A DNA stretch of 5,565 nt from Comamonadaceae bacterium (GCA_947377705.1 CANCGU010000181.1:1-5565); one strand, 5' to 3'; counted from the stretch's first letter, positions 1 through 5,565 are shown. A program made the numbers and translations. The notes: a model not told the origin generated them from the sequence alone.

Positions 1-324
1 TTGGCGATTCAACCCACGAACGTATTGGCTCAACTTGAGGGAGCTGCCGTCTTTGGCTTGTCGGTTGCGCTACTCGAAGAATTGACGATCAAGAACGGGG
101 CCGTCGTGCAGTCGAACTTCCATGACTACCCCGTCTTGCGTATGAGTGATATGCCCGAAATTCATACCAAAATCGTTAAATCAGATGCGCCCCCCACAGG
201 TATGGGCGAAGTCGGTGTTTTACCGGTTGCGCCTGCCATCGCCAATGCCATCTTCCAGCTCACAGGCAAGCGTCTTCGCGCTTTACCGATGTCGCCGGAA
301 CGTGTGAAAAAAGCGTTGGGTTGA
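1..324 (+). CDS. Molybdopterin-binding large subunit of a xanthine dehydrogenase/isoquinoline 1-oxidoreductase-type enzyme, 5'-truncated (C-terminal part)
   Basis: This is the last 107 codons of a molybdenum hydroxylase large subunit; the frame is open at the left edge and ends with TGA at 322-324. The TTG at position 1 is very unlikely to be the true start, because the family is usually about 700-750 residues long and this segment matches only its C-terminal end. Visible landmarks are QLEGAAVFGLS (residues 11-21), QSNFHDYPVLRM (37-48) and PTGMGEVG (65-72), followed by PVAPAIANAIFQLTGKRLR. The glutamate of the GMGE motif (residue 70) matches the conserved active-site base that helps hydroxylate the substrate at the molybdenum centre in this superfamily. 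The enzyme normally works with a small [2Fe-2S] subunit, and members of the IorB-like group often carry Tat signals and act in the periplasm; neither can be checked here. Family assignment is firm. The substrate (aldehyde or N-heterocycle) cannot be told from this part. Confidence 0.88.
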   Translation: MAIQPTNVLAQLEGAAVFGLSVALLEELTIKNGAVVQSNFHDYPVLRMSDMPEIHTKIVKSDAPPTGMGEVGVLPVAPAIANAIFQLTGKRLRALPMSPERVKKALG

Positions 325-335
325 CGCAGTCGCGA

Positions 336-455
336 TCACGAACCCGGCGTTTTCGACAAGGAGGCCTGGTAAGCCAGGCTGGCTCGGCCGAACATGTCGT
401 AGAAGTAATCAGCGGCCGGTGCCAGCGGTAATGCGGCACGATGCACCGCCGGCAC
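336..455 (-). pseudogene. Remnant of a LysR-family regulator (C-terminal ~40 codons only)
   Basis: Read on the minus strand, codons from about 455 down to a TGA at 338-336 encode VHRAALPLAPAADYFYDMF followed by GRASLAYQASLSKTPGS. This aligns without gaps to the C-terminus of the intact LysR protein encoded at 2689-3594 (RRAALPLTPAAEYLADMF then RRAS): from RAALPL to RAS, 16 of 21 residues are identical by eye. Nothing upstream resembles the rest of a regulator: the DNA to the right of about 455 switches at once to a Bug-type coding sequence on the other strand. The DNA-binding domain and most of the effector domain are therefore missing, and no product is expected. Its stop lies 12 bp beyond the stop of the molybdopterin subunit, so the ancestral regulator faced that gene tail to tail. 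The fragment is too short to name the regulator. Confidence 0.72.
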
Positions 456-456
456 A

Positions 457-588
457 GTGGCAGGCCGCCTGAAGAGCGCGGGGATCGATGTCACGTCGGT
501 GTCCCCAGACGCGGCGGATCAACTCATTAAAACCGACTACGACAAATGGACTGGATTCATCCGTCAGTCCAACATCGTGGCCGATTAA
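457..588 (+). pseudogene. Remnant of a Bug/TctC tripartite tricarboxylate transporter binding protein (C-terminal 43 codons)
   Basis: Plus-strand codons 457-588 read VAGRLKSAGIDVTSVSPDAA, then DQLIKTDYDKWTGFIRQSNIVAD and TAA. This is the usual end of a Bug-family periplasmic binding protein: a helix with a GRLxxxGI/L-type turn, a proline-bearing linker, IKTDxxKW, then a short tail. Aligned with the intact Bug protein at 600-1583, 13 of the last 35 residues are identical, including G, P, IKTD, W and the final NIVAD. No start codon, signal peptide or substrate-binding lobes precede it; in-frame stops occur at 370, 400 and 406, and the sequence to the left is a LysR remnant on the opposite strand. 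It is therefore a 3' fragment about one eighth of normal length, and presumably not translated. The retained part shows no frameshift or stop, so the loss may be fairly recent or the tail may be kept for its RNA structure. Confidence 0.75.
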
Positions 589-619
589 ATACGATCAGCT
601 CAATCGGCCACGATGTTGG
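569..619. repeat. Perfect 18-bp inverted repeat spanning the convergent 3' ends of the Bug remnant and the intact Bug gene
   Basis: Bases 569-586 (CCAACATCGTGGCCGATT) are exactly complementary to 602-619, with a 15-nt loop at 587-601. The left arm holds the last codons (…NIVAD) and first stop base of the Bug remnant; the right arm holds the same codons and first stop base of the intact Bug gene on the other strand. Transcripts from either direction would fold into the same long stem over the stop codon. No U-run follows directly on either strand (the plus-strand T6 at 632-637 begins 12 nt after the stem), so this is not a textbook intrinsic terminator, but it could stabilise 3' ends or help end convergent transcription. 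Pairing stops at both edges (568/620 and 587/601 do not match). Confidence 0.9.
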
Positions 620-1583
620 CTTCGATGACGACTTTTTTCCAGCGTGCAAGGTCTGTTTTGATGACCGTTGCAAGCTGGGTTGGCGTCGATGTGGCGACGT
701 TCAAGCCTTTTTGCGCCAATTCAGCTTTAGTGTCTGGTGCGTTCATCACCTCGATGAAATCGCGGTTGATTCGGCTAATCGTGTCAGTGGGTGTGCGGCC
801 TGGCGCAAGCACGGCAAACCATGCATCGATGCCCTCCATGTCGTGGATGCCTTGCTCTTTAAAGGTCGGGATGTCAGGCACACTGGGATTACGCGCGTCA
901 CCGGTGACGGCCAAGAAACGCATTTTACCGGCTTGCTCCAGCGGACGTGTTGAGTGCACCGTTGCAAACATCATCTGTACTTGCCCACCCATAAGGTCTG
1001 TCAGCGCGCCTTGAATGCCCTTGTAGGGTACATGCAAAATATCTAATTGGTAGCTGGTCTTGAACAGTTCCATCGCGAGGTGATGAGGCGTTCCATTACC
1101 AGGAGACGCATAGTTGAGCTTGCCAGCATTTTTTTTCGCCAACACGATCAGCGATTTAATGTCTTTCGCTGGCACGGTCGGGTTCACTGCAAAAGCAAAG
1201 CCAGACTCGGCAAGTTTAGTGATGGGTGAGAAATCAGTGATGGGATCAAATCCCAAGTTTTTATAAATGGCAGGCGTCATAGTGAAGGTGTTGATGGCCA
1301 TCAATAAAGTGTGGCCATCAGGGGCTGCTTTGGCAACGGCTTGTGCGCCCAGGTTGCCGCTAGCACCTGGCTTGTTATCCACGATCACAGGTTGCCCCCA
1401 TTTGGTCGCGAGCTTGGGCGCAATGATGCGAGCAATGATGTCGCTGCCGCTGCTGGGTGTGAAAGGCACAACCAAGGTAACGGTCTTGGAAGGAAAAGCA
1501 GCTGGACTTTGCGCCAAGGCACTGATGGACAGGAGCCCCCCCGTCAGAGTGGCGAGGACGAAACGAGCGAGATTCTTTTTCAT
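600..1583 (-). CDS. Bug/TctC-family tripartite tricarboxylate transporter substrate-binding protein, secreted
   Basis: This is a periplasmic binding protein that captures a small carboxylate, for uptake by a TctA/TctB-type permease or for sensing. From the ATG at 1583 it has 327 residues, a typical family length. The N-terminus MKKNLARFVLATLTGG then LLSISALAQ is a clear Sec signal peptide, with likely cleavage after ALA (residue 24). Family landmarks follow: TVTLVVPFTPSSGSDIIAR (about 34-52), NKPGASGNLGA (70-80), PDGHTLL (88-94), YASPGNGTPHHLAMELF (158-174), HVPYKG (184-189) and the PDIPTF segment near 236. A GTG at 1610 in the same frame overlaps the upstream enzyme's stop (GTGA) and would add nine residues (MKTIHGHNI) before the signal peptide. 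I prefer the ATG because it gives a normal signal peptide, but neither start has a strong ribosome binding site and coupling at the GTG is possible. No membrane subunits are nearby. The ligand is unknown; the neighbouring enzyme suggests an aromatic or other organic acid. Confidence 0.93.
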   Translation of the reverse strand: MKKNLARFVLATLTGGLLSISALAQSPAAFPSKTVTLVVPFTPSSGSDIIARIIAPKLATKWGQPVIVDNKPGASGNLGAQAVAKAAPDGHTLLMAINTFTMTPAIYKNLGFDPITDFSPITKLAESGFAFAVNPTVPAKDIKSLIVLAKKNAGKLNYASPGNGTPHHLAMELFKTSYQLDILHVPYKGIQGALTDLMGGQVQMMFATVHSTRPLEQAGKMRFLAVTGDARNPSVPDIPTFKEQGIHDMEGIDAWFAVLAPGRTPTDTISRINRDFIEVMNAPDTKAELAQKGLNVATSTPTQLATVIKTDLARWKKVVIEANIVAD

Positions 1584-1606
1584 AATATTGTGTCCGTGGA
1601 TCGTTT

Positions 1607-2575
1607 TCACAGTTTGAGAAGTCGTTCAGCGTTGAGATGCGCCAATTTAGCTCTATCACTGTCCGCAATCGGCAGCGAATCAAACCACCGCACGGCTTCG
1701 AAATTTGACTCGAACGGGTAATCCACAGAGAACAGCATGTTGTCAAAACCAACCACACTGGCCGTGCACAACAACTCAGGCGTAGAAAACACACCTGAAG
1801 TCGTGATGCTGAAGTGATCGAGAAAGGTGTTTCTGACTGATTTTTTGAGATTAGGGTACTTCGGTGTGAGTCTTCCATCGGCACGCCACAGTGCAAACGG
1901 GAGCAGCTCACCCATATGACCAATCACCATCTTTAGGCCTGGGAAACGGTCAAAGACCCCGCTCAAAATTAAGCGCAAAACATGGGTTCCAGTTTCAACG
2001 GCGTAACCCCAGGGGGCATAACCCAGAACGGGATAGTCTTTGTAATAAGCTTCTAGAACAGCTGGGTGTGGGTTAGCGGGGTGCAAGTAAATGGGCACAT
2101 CGAGCGCTTCAGCCGCTTCGAAAATGGGCCAGAAACGTTGCTGATCAAGATACTCACCCTGCGTATGGCCGTTGATCATCGCACCCTTGAAACCATACTG
2201 CTTCACGGTGCGTTCCAACTCACGAACCGCCTGATCTGGCGCAGCTGTGGCCAGCGTGGCAAAACCAGCAAAACGGTCTGGGTGTCCCGCCACGGCTTCG
2301 GCCAAGTAGTCATTGGCGCTCACGGCAAGACCCGTGGCCAGTTTGATATCGGAAATTTCTTGTACGCCTGGCTTTGTATGCGAGAGCACCTGCACGGCGA
2401 TACCCGCCTCGTCCATGACCTTGATGCGAGCGTCACCTAGTTCATCCAGACCAGGCACGCGCGTGGGCGATAGCAGCGCCTGATCGACCAAGTCAAGTTG
2501 TGCTGTCACTTCAGCATGTAAGAAGTGCTCCTCTAAGGCGATCAATTTCATTTTGGATGGTCGGTGATATGTCAT
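1607..2575 (-). CDS. Amidohydrolase-fold (ACMSD/gamma-resorcylate decarboxylase-like) metal-dependent enzyme
   Basis: The product is a 322-residue cytoplasmic TIM-barrel enzyme of the amidohydrolase family 2 / ACMSD superfamily, closest by eye to gamma-resorcylate (2,6-dihydroxybenzoate) and related aromatic-acid decarboxylases. Key sites are intact: ALEEHF at 13-18 (metal ligands E15 and H17 by family analogy), YLHPANP with H165, IGHMGE with H220, and FSVDYPFE with D285; SANDYLAE (86-93) and HPDRFAGFATL (98-108) are also typical. These enzymes use a divalent metal for non-oxidative decarboxylation, though some relatives hydrolyse esters, lactones or amides, so the exact reaction is open. The start at 2575 has AAGG seven bases upstream. 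A second ATG at 2551 (MKLIALEEHF) would match the usual family start and cannot be excluded, but lacks a Shine-Dalgarno match. Its stop overlaps the GTG of the Bug frame (GTGA), so the two are probably cotranscribed, pairing uptake of an acid with its breakdown. Confidence 0.9.
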   Translation of the reverse strand: MTYHRPSKMKLIALEEHFLHAEVTAQLDLVDQALLSPTRVPGLDELGDARIKVMDEAGIAVQVLSHTKPGVQEISDIKLATGLAVSANDYLAEAVAGHPDRFAGFATLATAAPDQAVRELERTVKQYGFKGAMINGHTQGEYLDQQRFWPIFEAAEALDVPIYLHPANPHPAVLEAYYKDYPVLGYAPWGYAVETGTHVLRLILSGVFDRFPGLKMVIGHMGELLPFALWRADGRLTPKYPNLKKSVRNTFLDHFSITTSGVFSTPELLCTASVVGFDNMLFSVDYPFESNFEAVRWFDSLPIADSDRAKLAHLNAERLLKL

Positions 2576-2582
2576 GGTGAAG

Positions 2583-2586
2583 CCTT
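2583..2586 (-). promoter_or_regulatory. Ribosome binding site deciding the amidohydrolase start
   Basis: On the minus strand AAGG (inside ACAAGGCTTCACC) lies seven bases before the ATG at 2575-2573. The alternative ATG at 2551 has only CCGACCATCCAAA in front of it, with no purine-rich match. This favours the longer protein, although conservation with the family begins only around the second methionine. Confidence 0.45.
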
Positions 2587-2632
2587 GTGGGTGATGGGCA
2601 AATGGTTGGTAATGTGGCGAGCTTAAGACCCC

Positions 2633-2659
2633 TTGGTGAAAATAAAAAGATGTTATAAA
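2633..2659 (+). promoter_or_regulatory. Candidate sigma-70 promoter of the lysR gene (extended -10)
   Basis: TTGGTG (2633-2638) could be a -35 element and TATAAA (2654-2659) a -10. The gap of 15 bp is short, but TG sits one base before the -10 (TGTTATAAA, 2651-2659), the extended -10 form that can make up for a poor -35. The start of transcription would be near 2666, at the left arm of the palindrome at 2665-2689, leaving a leader of only about 20-25 nt. On the minus strand the same AT-rich stretch reads TTTATAAC and could supply the -10 of the divergent operon. This is read by eye only. Confidence 0.4.
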
Positions 2660-2664
2660 TGTCT

Positions 2665-2689
2665 TGGCGATAGAATAAAATTATCGCCA
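2665..2689. promoter_or_regulatory. LysR-type operator: TGGCGATA-N9-TATCGCCA palindrome overlapping the lysR start
   Basis: Perfect 8-bp arms (TGGCGATA at 2665-2672 and TATCGCCA at 2682-2689) flank nine AT-rich bases. The dyad contains the T-N11-A core (T2671, A2683) that is the classical LysR recognition pattern, and it lies between two divergent genes, one of which is a lysR. Its last base is the A of the lysR ATG, and its left arm meets the predicted transcription start, so a bound regulator would block its own gene: negative autoregulation. It is also on the upstream side of the divergent amidohydrolase-Bug operon, where LysR proteins usually bind to activate. The palindrome is seen directly; the role is inferred. 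Confidence 0.7.
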
Positions 2690-3594
2690 TGAAACTTAAT
2701 CAGCTTCGAACCGCACTAACCGTGGCTGAAAAAGGCAGCCTACGTGCAGCCGCCCGCGAATTAGGCATGTCGCAGCCTGCACTCACCCACAACATCGGAG
2801 AACTAGAGCGTGAGCTGGGCGCGGCGCTGTTCGAGCGTCGCTCCCATGGCATGACGCTGACGCCGGTGGGAGAACTGTTTCTTCGTAGAGCCAAGGTCAT
2901 CGCCAACGAATCGCGGCGAGCCAAAGAAGAAGTGGCTCAGTTCTTGGGCAGTGATCAGGGCGAGGTTGTGGTTTGTCTATCCATCGTGGCACATCTGGTG
3001 TTGTTGCCCATCGCCTGGCCGTTGTTTCAGGCGCGTTTTCCTGGTGCACGGTTGCGGGTGATTGAGGGCTCTCTACCGGCGGTGGAGTCCCGTTTACGCG
3101 ATGGCAGCGTAGATTTTTTTATCGGTCCTGCGCCCGACACCGATCTTTCACGCGAGTTTGTACTAGAACATTTGTTTGACAACACGCGTGTTGTTTATGC
3201 ACGGTATGGCCATCCGTTGGCACAGGCGCGTTCACTGGCAGAACTCACCGAAGCGCGCTGGATCACCACCGCGGCAACCGACAATGCCGAAGAGAAATTT
3301 GCAGAAGTTTTTGCCCAACACGGGTTGCCCGCTCCGCTGGTTGTGGCGCAGGCCGAGTCCATGCTGACCATGGTGATGATGGTGATGTCGTCGGATGTGT
3401 TGGCCATTTCGCTGCGCCAGTACAACGAGCTTCCTTTGACCCGCAGCGCGCTGCAGGCCATTGAGGTCAAAGAGGCGTTGCCCGCCCCCAAAGTGGTCAT
3501 CATCCGTCGTGCCGCGCTGCCCCTGACACCTGCGGCAGAGTATCTGGCCGACATGTTTCGGCGAGCAAGTTCAAACTACACGAAATCGGTCTGA
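2689..3594 (+). CDS. LysR-family transcriptional regulator
   Basis: The gene encodes a complete 301-residue LysR-type regulator, the normal length. Residues 1-60 form the winged helix-turn-helix: MKLNQLRTALTVAEKGSLRA, ARELGMSQPALTHNIGELE, then LGAALFERRSHGMTLTPVG. A linker helix (about 65-88) leads to the two-lobe effector domain (about 90-290), with the FPGARLRVIEGSLPAVESRL segment near 113-132 and FFIGPAPDTDL near 144-154. The start at 2689 puts the methionine at the family's usual position; no Shine-Dalgarno is seen, because the operator palindrome occupies that space. It is divergent from the amidohydrolase-Bug operon, 113 bp apart, the standard arrangement for a regulator of its neighbour, and the inducer is likely the acid they handle or a product of it. 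A methionine-rich run (MLTMVMMVMSSD, about residues 225-236) is unusual but falls in the effector domain core. The inducer cannot be named from sequence. Confidence 0.93.
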   Translation: MKLNQLRTALTVAEKGSLRAAARELGMSQPALTHNIGELERELGAALFERRSHGMTLTPVGELFLRRAKVIANESRRAKEEVAQFLGSDQGEVVVCLSIVAHLVLLPIAWPLFQARFPGARLRVIEGSLPAVESRLRDGSVDFFIGPAPDTDLSREFVLEHLFDNTRVVYARYGHPLAQARSLAELTEARWITTAATDNAEEKFAEVFAQHGLPAPLVVAQAESMLTMVMMVMSSDVLAISLRQYNELPLTRSALQAIEVKEALPAPKVVIIRRAALPLTPAAEYLADMFRRASSNYTKSV

Positions 3595-3630
3595 CAATCG
3601 TAGGCCAAGCGCCAAGCCAACGGGTCTTTA

Positions 3631-3641
3631 TATACTGAGGA
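3631..3641 (+). promoter_or_regulatory. Possible -10 element and GAGGA motif upstream of the OsmC-YcaO gene
   Basis: TATACT (3631-3636) is one base from the sigma-70 -10 consensus, but no convincing -35 is seen 16-18 bp before it. GAGGA (3637-3641) is a good Shine-Dalgarno string yet is 17 bases from the ATG at 3659, which is too far for normal use. It also sits right behind the -10, so it may lie at the very start of the transcript or upstream of it. An in-frame TAA at 3647-3649 rules out any start nearer to it. Treat both as weak candidates. Confidence 0.25.
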
Positions 3642-3658
3642 CTTTTTAAATACCGCCC

Positions 3659-5565
3659 ATGGAAATTAAAGTCAACTTCCTCGACAAGCTTCGCCTGGAA
3701 GCCAAGTTCGATGACTTCACGGTGGTCGCCGACCAACCTATCCGTTACAAGGGCGATGGCTCGGCGCCTGGTCCCTTCGATTATTTTTTAGCTTCTTCGG
3801 CTTTGTGTGCCGCCTACTTTGTGAAGCTGTACTGCGTCACGCGCAATATTCCTACAGAAAATATTCGCCTCTCACAAAACAACATCGTTGATCCAGAGAA
3901 CCGTTACCAACAGATTTTCAAGATTCAAGTTGAGTTACCACCAGATATTCAGGAGGTCGACCGCCGAGGGATTTTGAATTCGATTGAGCGTTGTACGGTC
4001 AAAAAGGTGGTGCAAGCCGGCCCCGAGTTTGTCATTGAAGAAGTAGAAAATTTGGATGCCGATGCGCAGTCTTTGCTCACGTTGAAGCCATCCTCTGACA
4101 CCCGCACCTACATCGCGGGTAAGGATTTGCCGTTAGAGCAAACCATCGCCAATATGTCAAGCTTCTTGGCGGGCTTAGGCATCAAGATTGAAATTGCTTC
4201 GTGGCGCAACATCATTCCCAATGTGTGGTCATTGCATATCCGCGATGCGCATTCGCCGATGTGTTTTACCAACGGTAAGGGTGCAACCAAAGAAAGTGCC
4301 TTGGCATCAGCGTTGGGCGAATACATCGAACGACTCAGCAACAACCATTTCTATGCCGGCGCATTTTGGGGCGACGACATTGCCAACGCAGCATTTGTCC
4401 ACTATCCAAATGAACGCTGGTTCAAACCTGGCAAAAAAGATGCATTGCCCGTTGAAATTCTCGACGACTACTGCCTGCAAATTTACAACCCCGATGGCGA
4501 GTTACGTGGTTCGCATCTGATCGACACCAACTCAGGCAATGCACAGCGCGGCATCTGCTCCCTGCCCTACGTGCGCCAGTCGGATGGTGAGGTGGTGTAT
4601 TTCCCGTCTAACCTGATCGAAAACCTGTTCGTCAGCAACGGTATGAGTGCCGGCAACACGCTGGCCGAGGCACAGGTGCAATGTCTGTCAGAAATTTTTG
4701 AACGCGCGGTCAAGCGCGAAATCTTGGAAGGCGAAATCTGTTTACCTGATGTGCCGCAAGACGTGTTGGCGAAATACCCCAGCATCTTGGCCGGCATTCA
4801 AGGCTTGGAAGAGCAAGGCTTTCCAGTGCTGGTGAAAGATGCGTCACTGGGCGGCACCTACCCTGTGATGTGCGTGACCTTGATGAATCCACGCACAGGC
4901 GGTGTCTTTGCATCCTTCGGCGCACACCCGAGTTTTGAAGTGGCGTTGGAGCGCAGTCTCACGGAGTTGCTGCAAGGTCGCAGCTTTGAAGGTTTGAATG
5001 ATTTGCCTCAGCCCACATTCGAGAGCAACGCGGTCACTGAGCCGAATAACTTTGTAGAACACTTCATCGATTCCAGTGGCATCGTGTCATGGCGGTTTTT
5101 CAGCGCCAAAGCAGATTTTGAGTTTGTGGCGTGGGATTTCTCTAGCCAAGGTGAGAACGCCAATGCCGAAGAAGCCGCCACCTTGTTCGCCATTCTCGAA
5201 GAGATGGGCAAAGAGGTCTATACCGCGGTCTATGACCAGCTGGGCGCCATCGCCTGCCGAATTTTGGTGCCCGGTTATTCGGAGATTTACCCCGTTGAAG
5301 ACTTGATCTGGGACAACACCAACAAGTCACTGCTGTTCCGCACCGATATTCTGAACTTGCACCGCTTAGACAATGCCAGCTTGTCTGCATTGCTTGATCG
5401 CTTAGAAAACAATGAACTCGACGAGTACTTAGACATTGCCACATTAATCGGCATCGAGTTTGATGAGAACACCGACTGGGGTCAACTGACAGTGCTCGAG
5501 TTGAAGTTATTGATTCATCTGGCGTTGAAACAATTTGATGAAGCGCAAGAGCTTGTGGGCGCCTT
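3659..5565 (+). CDS. ycaO: OsmC domain / YcaO domain fusion protein, 3'-truncated by the window edge
   Basis: The frame is open from ATG 3659 to the right edge (635 codons plus two bases), with no stop. An in-frame TAA at 3647 makes 3659 the first possible start. Residues 1 to about 140 form an OsmC/Ohr-like domain with both signature cysteines, C50 (SSALCAAYF) and C112 (ERCTVKK), the pair used for thiol-peroxide chemistry in that family. From about 151 (YIAGKDLPLEQTIANM) the protein follows E. coli YcaO closely: PNVWSLHIRD (187-196), CFTNGKGAT (202-210), the nucleotide/Mg motifs SALGEYIER (217-225, SxxxExxER) and QCLSEIFER (341-349, QxxxExxER), SNGMSAGNT (326-334) and FASFGAHPSFEVALERS (418-433). 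YcaO proteins use ATP to activate a backbone amide; E. coli YcaO is linked to RimO-dependent methylthiolation of ribosomal protein S12. The C-terminal helical-repeat part, roughly the last 90-100 residues, lies outside the window. No peptide substrate or partner cyclase/dehydrogenase gene is visible, so a natural-product role is not supported. Confidence 0.93.
   Translation, partial: MEIKVNFLDKLRLEAKFDDFTVVADQPIRYKGDGSAPGPFDYFLASSALCAAYFVKLYCVTRNIPTENIRLSQNNIVDPENRYQQIFKIQVELPPDIQEVDRRGILNSIERCTVKKVVQAGPEFVIEEVENLDADAQSLLTLKPSSDTRTYIAGKDLPLEQTIANMSSFLAGLGIKIEIASWRNIIPNVWSLHIRDAHSPMCFTNGKGATKESALASALGEYIERLSNNHFYAGAFWGDDIANAAFVHYPNERWFKPGKKDALPVEILDDYCLQIYNPDGELRGSHLIDTNSGNAQRGICSLPYVRQSDGEVVYFPSNLIENLFVSNGMSAGNTLAEAQVQCLSEIFERAVKREILEGEICLPDVPQDVLAKYPSILAGIQGLEEQGFPVLVKDASLGGTYPVMCVTLMNPRTGGVFASFGAHPSFEVALERSLTELLQGRSFEGLNDLPQPTFESNAVTEPNNFVEHFIDSSGIVSWRFFSAKADFEFVAWDFSSQGENANAEEAATLFAILEEMGKEVYTAVYDQLGAIACRILVPGYSEIYPVEDLIWDNTNKSLLFRTDILNLHRLDNASLSALLDRLENNELDEYLDIATLIGIEFDENTDWGQLTVLELKLLIHLALKQFDEAQELVGA

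Noticed and set aside
569..640. Intrinsic (rho-independent) terminator at the 18-bp inverted repeat
   Set aside because: No U-tract directly follows the stem on either strand; the plus-strand T-run starts 12 nt later, so it was recorded as an inverted repeat only.
546..1014. Plus-strand open frames at 546-953 and 613-1014
   Set aside because: They lie antisense to the intact Bug gene, whose protein family match is clear, and their translations have no recognisable domain.
1375..1923. Minus-strand 182-codon frame spanning the enzyme/Bug junction
   Set aside because: It is the +1/-1 shadow of two well-matched genes on the same strand; its protein shows low-complexity, family-less sequence.
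3604..3618. Short tandem GCCAAGC repeat after lysR
   Set aside because: Two 7-bp copies in a 64-bp gap are within chance expectation and match no known element.
4108..5472. Several minus- and plus-strand frames of 60-110 codons inside the OsmC-YcaO gene
   Set aside because: The long uninterrupted frame from 3659 matches YcaO along its whole length, so these are shadows.
3659..5565. Thiazole/oxazole-modified peptide (TOMM) biosynthesis cluster
   Set aside because: The YcaO domain resembles the E. coli stand-alone type, and no precursor peptide, dehydrogenase or E1-like partner is visible in the window.
1..5565. CRISPR array, tRNA/rRNA genes, insertion sequence or transposase
   Set aside because: No spaced direct repeats, tRNA-like cloverleaf or transposase-like frame was seen on either strand, and the deletion at about 456 carries no IS end.

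Overview
The window looks like chromosomal DNA of a betaproteobacterium, most likely Burkholderiales (Comamonadaceae-like). The main reason is a tripartite-tricarboxylate (Bug/TctC) solute-binding protein plus the remnant of a second one, each beside a LysR regulator; this family is strongly expanded in that order. An IorB-type molybdenum hydroxylase and an OsmC-YcaO fusion protein fit the same assignment. The taxon is an inference from gene content and base composition; no rRNA or other marker gene is present. Both ends of the window cut through genes.

Layout: (1) 1-324, + strand: the C-terminal 107 codons of a molybdopterin-binding large subunit of the isoquinoline oxidoreductase / aldehyde dehydrogenase type. 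(2) 336-588: two gene remnants that abut back to back, the C-terminus of a LysR regulator (- strand) and the C-terminus of a Bug protein (+ strand). Everything that should lie between them (both 5' ends and the shared promoter) is gone. (3) 569-619: a perfect 18-bp inverted repeat joining the 3' end of the Bug remnant to the 3' end of the intact, convergent Bug gene. (4) 2575 down to 600, - strand: an operon of an amidohydrolase-fold decarboxylase-like enzyme followed, with overlapping GTGA stop/start, by an intact secreted Bug protein. (5) 2576-2688: the divergent control region, with a palindromic LysR-type operator touching the regulator's start codon. (6) 2689-3594, + strand: an intact LysR regulator. 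(7) 3659 to the right edge, + strand: a long reading frame with no stop inside the window, encoding an N-terminal OsmC domain fused to a YcaO domain.

How the genes may work together: the LysR regulator probably senses an organic acid and controls both itself and the divergent operon. The Bug protein would capture that carboxylate in the periplasm, and the cytoplasmic amidohydrolase-fold enzyme, which has the metal ligands of the gamma-resorcylate decarboxylase group, would decarboxylate or hydrolyse it. No TctA/TctB membrane subunits lie in the window, so the Bug protein may be an orphan that works with a distant permease or in sensing. The remnant LysR/Bug pair has the same topology as the intact cluster but in mirror image, so the locus seems once to have carried two such modules facing each other. 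The OsmC-YcaO gene is probably an unrelated housekeeping-type gene linked to protein modification or redox.
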